A stretch of 64,000 nt of DNA from Dysgonomonas hofstadii (GCF_014196915.1 NZ_JACIEP010000002.1:124001-188000); one strand, 5' to 3'; positions 42,340 through 53,591 are shown, counted from the first letter of the stretch. Made by a program: numbers and translations. The notes: a model not told the origin generated them from the letters alone.

Positions 42340-43092
42340 ATGAAAAAAAGACATATACACACATATATAATTTTTGTCGGTTTGCTATTCACAGGATGGT
42401 TTTCTTCATGTATTTCCAGCGATGAAATAAACTATATGCAGCCAATAGACAAAAAATATCCCCTACAACCCTATGAAGAATACCGTCTGGTAGTAGGAGA
42501 TATGATAAGTTGCGCCATCTCGTCGAGCGATCAGGAACTGGTCTCTACATTCAACACAGTACTCACCAGCAACCAGAATGCATTGAAAACTTACACCATA
42601 TACGAAGACAGCACAGTTATACTACCTTTCTTTGGTGTAGCCAAAGTAGCCGGATATACGATACAGGAAGCCGAAAGCATCATTCAGAAGGTGATGCAGG
42701 AATCGGTCAGGGACGTACAGGTAAAAGTCTCCCTTGCAAACAATTTCTTTTATATCTATGCAAACGACAAAAGAGGATCTTACAGGGTTTACAAAGACAA
42801 CCTGACCCTATATCAGGCTTTGGCGATATCGCAACAAACAACAGGGACTATGGATCTTACAAAGGTGACTATCGTACGGAAGAATGCCGATGGATTTACC
42901 GATCAGAAAACATTCGACTTGAGATCGCAGGATGTAATAGAATCAGAATTTTATTACATCCAGCCCAACGATGTGATCTATTTCCCGACCAATAAGAATG
43001 CATTCTTCAACATCGACTCCCTGGCCTCTTTTACATCCATTATAACCGGACCTTTGACATTCTTCCTCTACTCTATTTTCTATTATTTCTAA
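42340..43092 (+). CDS. Polysaccharide export lipoprotein, Wza-like (second)
   Basis: 250 residues from MKKRHIHTYIIFVGLLFTGW, starting one base after the first paralogue's stop. The lipobox is FSSC. The organisation matches the first gene: export domain (YRLVVGDMISCAISSSDQEL; YEDSTVILPFFGVAKVAGYT), SLBB-like segment and a closely matching FDLRSQDVIESEFYYIQPND. A C-terminal hydrophobic end (GPLTFFLYSIFYYF) is shorter than in the first. Most likely a tandem duplicate that has diverged; the two may form one mixed pore or serve different chains. Confidence 0.88.
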   Translation: MKKRHIHTYIIFVGLLFTGWFSSCISSDEINYMQPIDKKYPLQPYEEYRLVVGDMISCAISSSDQELVSTFNTVLTSNQNALKTYTIYEDSTVILPFFGVAKVAGYTIQEAESIIQKVMQESVRDVQVKVSLANNFFYIYANDKRGSYRVYKDNLTLYQALAISQQTTGTMDLTKVTIVRKNADGFTDQKTFDLRSQDVIESEFYYIQPNDVIYFPTNKNAFFNIDSLASFTSIITGPLTFFLYSIFYYF

Positions 43093-43123
43093 ACAAAAAA
43101 CTTTACCGCAACAGATTCGAATT

Positions 43124-45538
43124 ATGGATATTAACAAAAATAACATAAAAAAGGCCGAGAATACCGACCCTTATTTCGAAGAAGTGAAATCGAAAACGAA
43201 CATTTCTTTCGACTTTATATTGTGGTTCTACAGAATACTCAAGTACTGGTATCTTTTTGTTATCTCCATAGCTTTATGCCTGACTTATGCATTCATAAAA
43301 AATAAAACATGGGTGCCCCAATTCATGATACAAGCTGTGATGATACTGGAAGATAAGAACTCGGCCAGTGTTGTTGCCGGAGCAGTACCCACAGCCAGCC
43401 TGTTGCGCAACACTGAGAACCAGCAAATCGTATTGAAATCGTACGGGCTGACAGAACGTACCGTCAACCGCTTACCCGACAGAATGCGTGTCGATTATTT
43501 CAAACAGACCCGCTTCAAATCAATCAACCTCTATACCGACACCCCTGTGCGTGTCGACATCATTGAATTACAGCCGGCTGCATATAATTACATTTACGAT
43601 ATTACATATATAGACAAGGATAAATGCGAAATCAGTTATAAAGAAAACTCCGAATCAGACGAACGGATCAGGATAACAGCTCCTTACGATCAGGAAATAA
43701 CCCATTCTCTGTTTAAGATAAAACTGACTAAAACCGACGCTTTTCGTAAAGACCTGAACGAGTTTAAACCCGACATTAGCTCTTTTAGCTTTACTTTCCT
43801 TAGTAAAAATACACTGATCGGAATGTTTAGCGGGCGCATAGATTCACGTCTTCAGGCATCGAATTCCACGATACTTAATATTTCAATGGCAGGGCCAAAC
43901 CCTGACAGAGACATTGATTATCTGAATATTCTTCTCGATGAATTCCTTGACTATAACCTTGCCCTGAAAAATGAACAGGCCGAAAGAACGATCACCTTTC
44001 TCGATAATCAGTTAAAACTGATAAACGACTCATTAGATATTTCTCGCCTTAAACTCGAGCAATTTCAGAGAGAAACAGGTGTTTACAATATAACATCCCA
44101 ATCGCTGAAAATAGATCTGGATAGTGCCAACAGAGAGAAAGACGCCTTAGCGATAAAGGAACGTTCGATACTGGCTTTAACTGAAGCCGTAAAAGAAGGT
44201 ATCATGGGAAGTGAAGAACTAATTGAGCCGACAAACCTGAATATCACTAACCGGAAACTGAGTGAACTGATTATCAAATACAATGAAATAATTAACAGAG
44301 CTAAAAACCTGGGACCAAAAAACCCTCTGTACAACAGGATCATAGACCAATTGAACGACTACAGGAAACAGATACTTACAGAAGTACAGTCGCAACAGGT
44401 ATACCTACAAGATCAGAAAGACGCCCTGGTAAGGAAATACATCGTACTGGATGCAAAGATGGACAATTTGCCTCCTCAGGAAAGGGATCTGATCAAGTTT
44501 CAGAATGAGAACAGGATGAATGAAATATATCAGCAATACCTTACGCAACGAAAGAGGGAGGCTGAGATACAGAAAGCATCGAATATGCCCGATAATACAG
44601 TATGGGAAGTACCCCGCCGGATGGGAGGAGCATATAACGGCGATGTACTTAACAAAAACTATATGTACTTCTTTATCATAGGATTGATAATACCTCTATG
44701 TTTTGTTATCCTGAAAGAAGAAGTGCTGAACTTCTCCATAACGACTAAAGAAGAGTGTGAAAAAATATCGGGGCTACCAGTTATTGGCACCATCGAAAAT
44801 GTATCTAAAAAGCTCAGCAACGGTGTTGTTCTGGTAAAAAACTATCCTAAATCGAGTTTTGCCGAGTCGTTCCGGAATATGCGTGTACGTATAGAATACA
44901 TGGCTCAGCGCGAAAATAAAATAACCATCCTTGTCACCTCGACCGAACCAGCCGACGGCAAAACATTTATTGCGACAAACATAGCTTCGGTATATCAGCT
45001 GATGGGCAAAAAAGTCATTATTGTCGACCTCGATTTACGCCGTCCATCCGTTGCAAAAACCCTGCAGGTGGAAGCACAGAAAGGAATATCCAACTATCTG
45101 ATCGGACAGGTGGATCTCAACGACATTATCACATCGCACCCTGATTATGGCTTCGATATCATACCGGCAGGAACCCTGCCTCCAAATCCGAGTGAGCTGA
45201 TAAAGACGGCAAAAACAAAAGAATTGATAGATCACCTGAAAGAGATATATGACTATGTAGTAATAGATTGCAGCCCTGTAGGACTGGTTTCCGATGCCTA
45301 TATACTATCGGAATACGTAGACACTACACTCTTTGTGATACGCCGAGCCAAAACCAACAAATCGTTCTTCAAGAGCGTTATCACCCAGTTGAAGCAAGAC
45401 GGCGTAGGAAACATCGCGCTTATATTTAATGATGTGAAGGGACGTGAAGGGTATTATGGCACATCCCGCTACTACGGAGACAAGACTTACTACCTCAAAA
45501 AGAATTCTTATTATCACGATGATTATTTCGAAAACTAA
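43124..45538 (+). CDS. Wzc-like polysaccharide co-polymerase / tyrosine autokinase
   Basis: 804 residues. A Wzz domain is framed by membrane helices (about 40-60 and 506-524). Between lies a long periplasmic coiled coil (about 280-460, with NAD-type GNVR block WEVPRRMGGAY near its end). A C-terminal BY-kinase follows: TSTEPADGKTFIATNIAS (Walker A), VIIVDLDLRRP (Walker A') and YDYVVIDCSPVGLVSD (Walker B). A Tyr-rich tail (EGYYGTSRYYGDKTYYLKKN, then YYHDDYFEN) is the autophosphorylation site. It sets chain length and drives export with the two lipoproteins. No polymerase, flippase or glycosyltransferase is nearby. Confidence 0.93.
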   Translation: MDINKNNIKKAENTDPYFEEVKSKTNISFDFILWFYRILKYWYLFVISIALCLTYAFIKNKTWVPQFMIQAVMILEDKNSASVVAGAVPTASLLRNTENQQIVLKSYGLTERTVNRLPDRMRVDYFKQTRFKSINLYTDTPVRVDIIELQPAAYNYIYDITYIDKDKCEISYKENSESDERIRITAPYDQEITHSLFKIKLTKTDAFRKDLNEFKPDISSFSFTFLSKNTLIGMFSGRIDSRLQASNSTILNISMAGPNPDRDIDYLNILLDEFLDYNLALKNEQAERTITFLDNQLKLINDSLDISRLKLEQFQRETGVYNITSQSLKIDLDSANREKDALAIKERSILALTEAVKEGIMGSEELIEPTNLNITNRKLSELIIKYNEIINRAKNLGPKNPLYNRIIDQLNDYRKQILTEVQSQQVYLQDQKDALVRKYIVLDAKMDNLPPQERDLIKFQNENRMNEIYQQYLTQRKREAEIQKASNMPDNTVWEVPRRMGGAYNGDVLNKNYMYFFIIGLIIPLCFVILKEEVLNFSITTKEECEKISGLPVIGTIENVSKKLSNGVVLVKNYPKSSFAESFRNMRVRIEYMAQRENKITILVTSTEPADGKTFIATNIASVYQLMGKKVIIVDLDLRRPSVAKTLQVEAQKGISNYLIGQVDLNDIITSHPDYGFDIIPAGTLPPNPSELIKTAKTKELIDHLKEIYDYVVIDCSPVGLVSDAYILSEYVDTTLFVIRRAKTNKSFFKSVITQLKQDGVGNIALIFNDVKGREGYYGTSRYYGDKTYYLKKNSYYHDDYFEN

Positions 45539-45551
45539 AAAATATATTAAA

Positions 45552-45584
45552 AAGAGAGGCCACAACGGTCTCTCTTCTTTTTTG
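45552..45584 (+). terminator. Intrinsic terminator after the Wzc-like gene
   Basis: AAGAGAGGCC pairs with GGTCTCTCTT (one G-T) around ACAAC, followed by CTTTTTT; 13 bases after the stop. Confidence 0.8.
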
Positions 45585-45599
45585 TTAATCTATTATTCA

Positions 45600-45607
45600 T
45601 ATATTTG
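45600..45607 (+). promoter_or_regulatory. -7 promoter box of the TPR gene at 45671
   Basis: TATATTTG, matching TAnnTTTG, directly after the export-operon terminator and 63 bases before the GTG start. Confidence 0.45.
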
Positions 45608-45627
45608 CCTGTCTGATAAATAAATTA

Positions 45628-45646
45628 ATATTAACAGCGTTAATAT
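45628..45646. promoter_or_regulatory. Perfect 8-bp palindrome in the leader of the TPR gene
   Basis: ATATTAAC-AGC-GTTAATAT lies between the promoter box and the GTG start. It could be an operator or a small RNA hairpin; there is no T run, so it is not a terminator. Confidence 0.45.
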
Positions 45647-45670
45647 CACAATATAATATATAGTCAAAAC

Positions 45671-47719
45671 GTGAAAAGATTTATATTCTCCATATTTATC
45701 CTGCTCAGCACTACATTTGCTACAGCACAAATCAACACAGACAGAGTTATAATGATCGGACGTAATGCTTTGTATTATGAAGATTATGTACTGGCCATAC
45801 AATATTTCAACCAGGCGATAAAAGCAAAGCCCTATCTGGCAGAACCATACTATTACAGAGCCATTGCTAAATATTACCTTGAGGACTACAAAGGCACCGA
45901 GGACGACTGTACGCTTGCACTCGAGCGAAACCCCTTTATGACAAGGGTGTACCACCTCAGAGCCGATGCCCGTCAGAACCAGAATAATTATGACGGAGCA
46001 CTCGAAGACTATAAAACGACGCTGGAAGCCTATCCAAATGATAAATTCGCCCTGATCAATTCGGGGATAGTGAACATTCAGAAAAAAGACTATGACGAGG
46101 CCGAAAAATATCTGAACTCGCTGTTGAAGACAAATCCAAAATATACACAGGGATATCTTTCCCGCGGTGCATTGTATCAGGAAAAAGGAGATACACTGAA
46201 GGCTTTTGAAAACTATGACGAAGCCATCAAGATAGATAAATACCTCCCCCAGACCTACTCTATGAGAGGATTGCTACACTATTACAAAAAAGACTTTGAC
46301 AAAGCCATTGCCGATTTTGATGAAGCCATACGCCTCGATCCTCTGCAAACAGGCAATTATATAAACAGGGGATTGGTTCGCTACTCTAAAAATGACCTGA
46401 GGGGAGCCATGTCTGACTACGACAAAGTGATAGAGCTCGAGTCAAATAATATTATAGCCCGTTTCAACAGGGGATTACTCCGCTCACAAGTGGGTGACGA
46501 CAACCGTGCCATCGCAGACTTCGATGTTGTACTCAAATTTGAACCCAACAACTATATCGCTTACTTCAACCGGGCGATCATAAAAAATAACATCGGTGAC
46601 TATAGCGGGGCACTCGAGGATATGAATACCGTACTGGCCGAATATCCGGAATTCTATCAGGGATTCTTTGCCCGGGCCGAAATAAAAAGAAAACAAAACG
46701 ATCTGAAAGGTGCCGAACGTGACTACAATTATGCACGCAACGAAGAAACCAGAAAGAACAACGAACTGGCAGCCGGCATAGGCACAGACGAAAAACCTAA
46801 AACCAGGGAAGAATCAGATAAGAGCATCGATAAATTCAATTTGCTGGTCGTAGCTGACAAGACAGACGAAGAAAAAAGTAAATACAACAGCAACACAAGA
46901 GGGCGCATACAGGACAAACAGGTCCGGCTCGACCTGGAACCCCGTTTCGTTGTTTCATATTATGAAAAACCAAACGAAATACGCCGCTTTGTCTATTACA
47001 GCCAGTTGGTCGACGAGTTAAACAAAAAAGGCTCCCTGCCAAAGAAATTGAGAATAACAAACAGCGAGGCTTCGCTCAACGAATTGCAGATACAGGAACA
47101 TTTTGCATCGATAGACGAATTGTCAAAAAAGATAGCTAATGATGAAAAAAACGCCGAATTATACTTTGCCCGGGCTATGGAATATATGCTGGTACAGGAT
47201 TTTGCCAATTCTATCGACGACTTTAACAAGGCAATCAGCCTCAATCCGGCATTCACATTGGCCTACTTTAACCTGGCTGTAGTATATACCAAGCAATTGG
47301 AACTGAAAGAGAATATGCCGGAATACGATAAGAAGCCGGAAAACGACATATCTTCACTAGGCGGAAATACAAAAAAAGATGCGAACCTATCTACAAGCAG
47401 CACGATGCTCGACGCCTCAAAATATGAATACGACCTGATCGTAAAAAATTATAGTAAAGTAATAGAACTCAGTCCTGAATTCATCTACGCCTACTATAAC
47501 AGAGCAGCTGTACGCTACAAGCAAAACGATTTCCGCACTGCTATACTTGATTACAATGAAGCTCTGCGTCGCGACAAAGAATTTGCCGAAGCATATTACA
47601 ACCGGGGCTTAGCACGCTTCCAGGTGAAAGACAAGAACCGTGCTCTAGACGACATGCGTAAAGCCGGAGAAATGGGTATAGTAGAAGCATATAGTATTAT
47701 TAAGAGGATGACGGAGTAA
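45671..47719 (+). CDS. Secreted TPR protein upstream of thrS
   Basis: 682 residues from a GTG start (MKRFIFSIFILLSTTFATAQ signal). Two TPR arrays (about 35-340 and 490-680; ALEDYKTTLEAYPNDKFALI, AIADFDEAIRLDPLQTGNYI, AILDYNEALRRDKEFAEAYY) flank a central segment of about 120 residues. That segment is not TPR-like (EEKSKYNSNTRGRIQDKQVR ... FVVSYYEKPNEIRRFVYYSQ). TPRs imply protein binding in the periplasm. I recall a TPR gene in this spot, between def and thrS, in other Bacteroidales. It is separated from the export module by a terminator and from thrS by a hairpin. Confidence 0.85.
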   Translation: MKRFIFSIFILLSTTFATAQINTDRVIMIGRNALYYEDYVLAIQYFNQAIKAKPYLAEPYYYRAIAKYYLEDYKGTEDDCTLALERNPFMTRVYHLRADARQNQNNYDGALEDYKTTLEAYPNDKFALINSGIVNIQKKDYDEAEKYLNSLLKTNPKYTQGYLSRGALYQEKGDTLKAFENYDEAIKIDKYLPQTYSMRGLLHYYKKDFDKAIADFDEAIRLDPLQTGNYINRGLVRYSKNDLRGAMSDYDKVIELESNNIIARFNRGLLRSQVGDDNRAIADFDVVLKFEPNNYIAYFNRAIIKNNIGDYSGALEDMNTVLAEYPEFYQGFFARAEIKRKQNDLKGAERDYNYARNEETRKNNELAAGIGTDEKPKTREESDKSIDKFNLLVVADKTDEEKSKYNSNTRGRIQDKQVRLDLEPRFVVSYYEKPNEIRRFVYYSQLVDELNKKGSLPKKLRITNSEASLNELQIQEHFASIDELSKKIANDEKNAELYFARAMEYMLVQDFANSIDDFNKAISLNPAFTLAYFNLAVVYTKQLELKENMPEYDKKPENDISSLGGNTKKDANLSTSSTMLDASKYEYDLIVKNYSKVIELSPEFIYAYYNRAAVRYKQNDFRTAILDYNEALRRDKEFAEAYYNRGLARFQVKDKNRALDDMRKAGEMGIVEAYSIIKRMTE

Positions 47720-47743
47720 TCTTGAATAAGCACATTATACAAT

Positions 47744-47784
47744 AAAGCCTGTAGAGACGTATTGCATACACCCTTACAGGCTTT
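47744..47784 (+). terminator. Hairpin after the TPR gene
   Basis: A perfect 10-bp stem AAAGCCTGTA/TACAGGCTTT with a 21-base loop GAGACGTATTGCATACACCC that contains part of a GTAGAGACG...GCATAC word. Probably a terminator, although the T run is short. The 274-base gap holds little else up to the thrS promoter. Confidence 0.6.
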
Positions 47785-47931
47785 CAAATTAAAGTTCGAC
47801 AATTTTCAAATCCTTGTCCATTCCGATTTTCAATCCGAATGTCGAATACTATAAGTATCTTCGATCCGAAATTATATATCAGGAGGCTTGAATAAACTCT
47901 TGTCAAAACATTTACTATCACAAAAATTCAT

Positions 47932-47939
47932 TATTTTTG
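47932..47939 (+). promoter_or_regulatory. -7 promoter box of thrS
   Basis: TATTTTTG, 54 bases before the thrS ATG; matches TAnnTTTG. Confidence 0.5.
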
Positions 47940-47993
47940 CAAGTTGAAAAAATAGCTTGTTTGTAGGAGCTATTATAATTAAAATAGAAAGAG

Positions 47994-49946
<1,953 letters not shown>

Positions 49947-50021
49947 GTGTTCGTTATTTATATATTTGAAATTTAAAAATTTAAAATAAAAGATAAAGGA
50001 AAAGATTCTAACAGTTTTTGA

Positions 50022-50645
50022 ATGAGGAACAACAGATTTAATCAACAAAAAAAAGAAGATTTACACAGAATCAACGGTAATATCCGTGCGAGAGAAGTCC
50101 GCTTGGTGGGCGATAATGTAGAACAAGGTGTTTATACAGTCCAGGAAGCCCTTCGCATGGCAGACGAACTGGAACTCGACCTGGTGGAAATATCACCGAC
50201 AGCTGTTCCCCCTGTTGTTAAAATAATGGATTATCAAAAATTCCTTTATCAACAAAAGAAAAAACAGAAAGAAGCCAAAGCCAAATCGGTGAAAGTAGTG
50301 GTGAAGGAAATCCGTTTCGGACCGCAGACTGACGACCACGATTTCAACTTCAAGCTGAAACATGCTAAAAGCTTCCTTGAAGAAGGATCGAAAGTAAAGG
50401 CCTATGTATTCTTTAAAGGACGTTCTATCCTGTTCAAAGAACAAGGGGAAGTCCTGCTTCTTCGCTTCGCTACCGAATTGGAGGATCTTGCAAAAGTAGA
50501 TCAGCTACCTCAATTGGAAGGAAAGAAGATGATCATGATGATGTCTCCGAAAAAAGCTCCTGTAAAACCGGCGGTAAAACCAAAGGAAGTTGAGAAGAAA
50601 ACAGAAGCAGTAAAGAAGAATGAAGAAACCCAATCAGAAGAATAA
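50022..50645 (+). CDS. infC: Translation initiation factor IF-3
   Basis: 207 residues. It contains the IF-3 N-domain ([20 protein letters not shown]), linker and C-domain with [20 protein letters not shown] and [15 protein letters not shown]. The Lys/Glu-rich C-terminal tail (about 180-207) is extra relative to E. coli. Unlike E. coli, where infC starts with AUU for autoregulation, the start is a plain ATG, with no strong ribosome binding site. It lies between thrS and rpmI as in many bacteria. Confidence 0.97.
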   Translation: MRNNRFNQQKKEDLHRINGNIRAREVRLVGDNVEQGVYTVQEALRMADELELDLVEISPTAVPPVVKIMDYQKFLYQQKKKQKEAKAKSVKVVVKEIRFGPQTDDHDFNFKLKHAKSFLEEGSKVKAYVFFKGRSILFKEQGEVLLLRFATELEDLAKVDQLPQLEGKKMIMMMSPKKAPVKPAVKPKEVEKKTEAVKKNEETQSEE

Positions 50646-50695
50646 TCTATTACATATATTATTCGTGTATTAAACAAATTAATTAATTAACTGAG

Positions 50696-50893
50696 ATGCC
50701 AAAACAAAAGACTAATTCCGGTGCCAAAAAGAGGTTCGCCCTTACCGGATCAGGAAAAATCAAAAGAAAACATGCTTTCAAAAGTCACATTCTGACTAAG
50801 AAAACGAAAAAACAAAAAAGAAATCTGACTCACACATCTACTGTAAGCAAAGTAGACGAAAAAGCAGTAAAACAATTGTTAGCGATGAAATAA
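50696..50893 (+). CDS. rpmI: Ribosomal protein bL35
   Basis: 65 residues, highly basic, with the L35 start [20 protein letters not shown] and [20 protein letters not shown]. Part of the large subunit. It lies 50 bases after infC and 109 bases before rplT in the conserved infC-rpmI-rplT operon. Confidence 0.98.
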   Translation: MPKQKTNSGAKKRFALTGSGKIKRKHAFKSHILTKKTKKQKRNLTHTSTVSKVDEKAVKQLLAMK

Positions 50894-51002
50894 TCGCCTT
50901 TCGTTTCAAACAAAAGCAAGTTTTAAAAGATTTATTAACCGGATGTACGCAACAAAGAGTTTCTGAAACAAGAAACCGCTATCATTCAAAACATTGTAAA
51001 TT

Positions 51003-51347
51003 ATGCCAAGATCAGTCAATCATGTTGCATCACGCAACCGCAGAAAAAAAGTATTAAAACTAACAAGAGGTTACTATGGCGCACGTAAAAATGTGTGGAC
51101 AGTAGCTAAAAACACATGGGAAAAAGGTCTTACCTATGCATTCCGTGACCGTCGCGCTAAAAAACGTAACTTCCGTGCATTGTGGATTCAACGTATCAAC
51201 GCTGCCGCACGTATCGAAGGAATGTCGTATTCCCGCCTGATGGGCGCTCTTCACAAAAACGGCGTAGAGATTAACCGCAAAGTCCTTGCCGACCTTGCAA
51301 TGAATCACCCTGAAGCATTTAAAGCAATCGTAGATAAAGTAAAATAA
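51003..51347 (+). CDS. rplT: Ribosomal protein bL20
   Basis: 114 residues with the L20 signature [20 protein letters not shown] and [20 protein letters not shown]. It is required early in 50S assembly and, in enterobacteria, represses its own operon. The 109-base gap to rpmI could carry control, but I see no clear L20-binding pseudoknot. Followed by a strong terminator. Confidence 0.98.
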   Translation: MPRSVNHVASRNRRKKVLKLTRGYYGARKNVWTVAKNTWEKGLTYAFRDRRAKKRNFRALWIQRINAAARIEGMSYSRLMGALHKNGVEINRKVLADLAMNHPEAFKAIVDKVK

Positions 51348-51367
51348 ATATACTTTACATACAGAAT

Positions 51368-51399
51368 AAAAAAGCAATCTCAAATGAGATTGCTTTTTT
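51368..51399 (+). terminator. Intrinsic terminator after rplT
   Basis: AAAAAAGCAATCTC-AAAT-GAGATTGCTTTTTT: a perfect stem flanked by A and T runs, so it can act for both rplT and the convergent barrel gene. Confidence 0.88.
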
Positions 51400-51418
51400 A
51401 TTATCTGAAAATAAAAGA

Positions 51419-51997
51419 TCATTTAGACCAGAAACGATAGCCAACACGTATTACCGGAGACAAATCAATATTAGGAATCTTATATTTAACTCCATCAAAA
51501 TCCAGACTTTCACTTTTTCTGCAATAAACATGAAAAGCTGGTTGAACATAAAAATGATTACCTACGAAAAACTGATAACCGACACCTCCACCCGAATCTA
51601 TGCTAAAAAGATCTTTTTTCATACCTGTATCTTTTCTCTCTATTTCAAATGTATGAAATTCGACATACCCGTACACCTCTAAATTCTTCCAGACATTGTA
51701 ACCCAGGAAAACACCCGGAGAAGTTTTGTAATATCGCTTAAAATCACCTGAGGAGTTATTGACACCCACTTTTTCCGCATCATATTTACCTCCGTTTATC
51801 ACGCTGACTCTTACCCTGAACTTATCGTACCTGTACCCTACTCCGACATGAAAACCTCCCGTGATAAACATCGGGAACAAACTTTCCACTTCCAGAGCCT
51901 GCCTGGTAGGAGTACGCTTATCAACACTTTCCTGTGCTAAAGAATTATTTGCCAATAAAAAAAATACGGATAAAAAGAAAAAAACACTCTCTTTCAT
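51419..51997 (-). CDS. Outer-membrane beta-barrel protein
   Basis: 192 residues from MKESVFFFLSVFFLLANNSL (cleavage after AQ). Barrel strands such as MFITGGFHVGVGYRYDKFRV, GVFLGYNVWKNLEVYGYVEF, GGGVGYQFFVGNHFYVQPAF and the terminal VIRVGYRFWSK are evident. It may be an 8-stranded barrel of unknown role. The ATG at 52027 would add ten polar residues before the signal peptide and is less likely. Confidence 0.8.
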   Translation of the reverse strand: MKESVFFFLSVFFLLANNSLAQESVDKRTPTRQALEVESLFPMFITGGFHVGVGYRYDKFRVRVSVINGGKYDAEKVGVNNSSGDFKRYYKTSPGVFLGYNVWKNLEVYGYVEFHTFEIERKDTGMKKDLFSIDSGGGVGYQFFVGNHFYVQPAFHVYCRKSESLDFDGVKYKIPNIDLSPVIRVGYRFWSK

Positions 51998-52076
51998 AAT
52001 TTGATATTTATTTGATTTACGAAACAAATATCAGCATATGAAACGATTCAGTTTCTCCGCATTTGTTACCAAATCA

Positions 52077-52667
52077 TTACTTGGGAGAAAAGACCGAATT
52101 GCGGATTCTGCTTAATGACTTCGGAGCTACGCCCAGATAATTCGCAATATGATAAAGAGGTAATTTTTGAAGGATTCCCGGATAAGTATGCAATAACTTT
52201 ACATAACGTTCTGTTGCCGACAATGTCTGCAAATCGATACTTAGCTGCACCAGTTTAACGTATGCCTGTTCTATCAGTATCCGGTAAAAACGCTCTAACG
52301 CAGGTATTTTATCAAACAGATTCAGAATATCTTTTTGCCTGACAATTAGAAGTGCAGAATCTTCTATCGCCTTTATATTCAGATGAGAAGGTAAGCTGTT
52401 TATGCGGCTGTGATTATTGGTTACCCATTCACCCTCCAATGCGAAATCAGTAGTTATTTCATTGGCATTATCCAGTGTTTTATAATAGATCAATGCTCCC
52501 TTATTCACATAGGCAAGAGAATCACAAATCATATCTTCTTTCAAAAAGAAATCATTCTTTTTGATTATAACTTCCTCAACTATATTTGTCAGCAGTTCCC
52601 ATTCGCTAAATGTGAGATTAACAATCGAATAGATATTCGCTTTTAGTTTTTCCAAATCCGCATGCAT
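52077..52667 (-). CDS. Crp/Fnr family transcriptional regulator
   Basis: 196 residues from MHADLEKLKANIYSIVNLTF (an ATG at 52691 would add eight). The cyclic nucleotide-binding fold covers about 20-130 (DFFLKEDMICDSLAYVNKGA; DNANEITTDFALEGEWVTNN). A C-terminal segment TERYVKLLHTYPGILQKLPL and YHIANYLGVAPKSLSRIRNS forms the HTH. No Cys cluster of an Fnr-type Fe-S site is seen, so the effector is unknown. It is divergent from the AraC gene. Confidence 0.88.
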   Translation of the reverse strand: MHADLEKLKANIYSIVNLTFSEWELLTNIVEEVIIKKNDFFLKEDMICDSLAYVNKGALIYYKTLDNANEITTDFALEGEWVTNNHSRINSLPSHLNIKAIEDSALLIVRQKDILNLFDKIPALERFYRILIEQAYVKLVQLSIDLQTLSATERYVKLLHTYPGILQKLPLYHIANYLGVAPKSLSRIRNSVFSPK

Positions 52668-52710
52668 ACTATAACAATTAATTATTATCACGAATAAATA
52701 TAATTAAAAA

Positions 52711-52728
52711 TGTCCATTTTTTACAAGA
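52711..52728 (+). promoter_or_regulatory. Candidate AraC operator, site 1
   Basis: TGTCCATTTTTTACAAGA upstream of the AraC gene, 16 of 18 bases identical with TGTCTGTTTTTTACAAGA upstream of the VOC gene at 53592-53609. A -7-like TACTTTTA lies at 52775-52782. Confidence 0.5.
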
Positions 52729-52787
52729 CCGGGAAATAAAGCTTAATTATCTTTATCTCTATTTGAATTATTTCTACTTTTACAACT

Positions 52788-53588
52788 ATGGATTCTTTCG
52801 ATTTCATACTACCCTCTCCTATTCTTGCTCCTTTTGTAAAACATTACTGGGCATTGAGAATAGATACTCCGTATGTTTCGGAAAGGGTAACTCCTATCGG
52901 CTGCGTGCAACTTGTTTTTCACCGGAAAGACAAGATGTATTCACATACCGGTAAGGAAGAACAACCTCTGGCTTTCATCGGAGGACAATGTAACGAATTT
53001 GCAGACATCCAGTCTACCGGGAAAGTCGATATGCTGGTCGTATTGTTCCAGCCGCATGGTGCGAAAGCTTTCTTCAATATGCCGATAAATGAATTCAACA
53101 ACCGGAATATATCTATCGACAGCCTAAATGACAGACCATTAGTACAATTGGCAGATCAGATACAAAACACTTCTGACAATAAGATTGCTATCGCACAAAT
53201 AGAAAACTTTCTGGTTTCCAGACTGAGAAACTTCGATAATTACAATTACAAAAGAATGACTGAGGTTTTAAAGTCAATAAACAACACACATCAGGCCGGC
53301 ATAAAACAACTGGCCAATAAAGCGTGCCTGAGCCATAAGCAGTTTAGCCGTATCTTCACAGAATATATCGGCACTACACCCAAAGAATTTACACGTATAA
53401 TTCGTTTCCAGCGGGCACTATATACACTTCAAAACAATCCGGCAACAGACCAGGCCGGACTGGCATTCGATTGCGGTTTTTACGATCAGCCGCATCTGAT
53501 AAAAGAGTTCAAGACCTTTTCGGGATATACACCCAATGAATATATGACGATCTGCGCACCATATTCCGACTACTTCACCCAAGTCTGA
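52788..53588 (+). CDS. AraC family regulator with DUF6597-type N-domain
   Basis: 266 residues. The N-terminal half (PSPILAPFVKHYWALRIDTP; GCVQLVFHRKDKMYSHTGKE; FQPHGAKAFFNMPINEF) is the DUF6597-type sensor domain. The C-terminal half (about 155-255) is an AraC HTH pair with IKQLANKACLSHKQFSRIFT and GLAFDCGFYDQPHLIKEFKT FSG. The inducer is unknown. It forms a small unit with the VOC gene and shares an 18-bp upstream motif with it. Confidence 0.9.
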   Translation: MDSFDFILPSPILAPFVKHYWALRIDTPYVSERVTPIGCVQLVFHRKDKMYSHTGKEEQPLAFIGGQCNEFADIQSTGKVDMLVVLFQPHGAKAFFNMPINEFNNRNISIDSLNDRPLVQLADQIQNTSDNKIAIAQIENFLVSRLRNFDNYNYKRMTEVLKSINNTHQAGIKQLANKACLSHKQFSRIFTEYIGTTPKEFTRIIRFQRALYTLQNNPATDQAGLAFDCGFYDQPHLIKEFKTFSGYTPNEYMTICAPYSDYFTQV

Positions 53589-53591
53589 GGA

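Noticed and set aside
50894-51002. Possible L20 autoregulatory structure in the rpmI-rplT gap
   Set aside because: Only short stems (for example TTTC-TGAAACAA-GAAA) are visible; no convincing pseudoknot or L20-like binding site.
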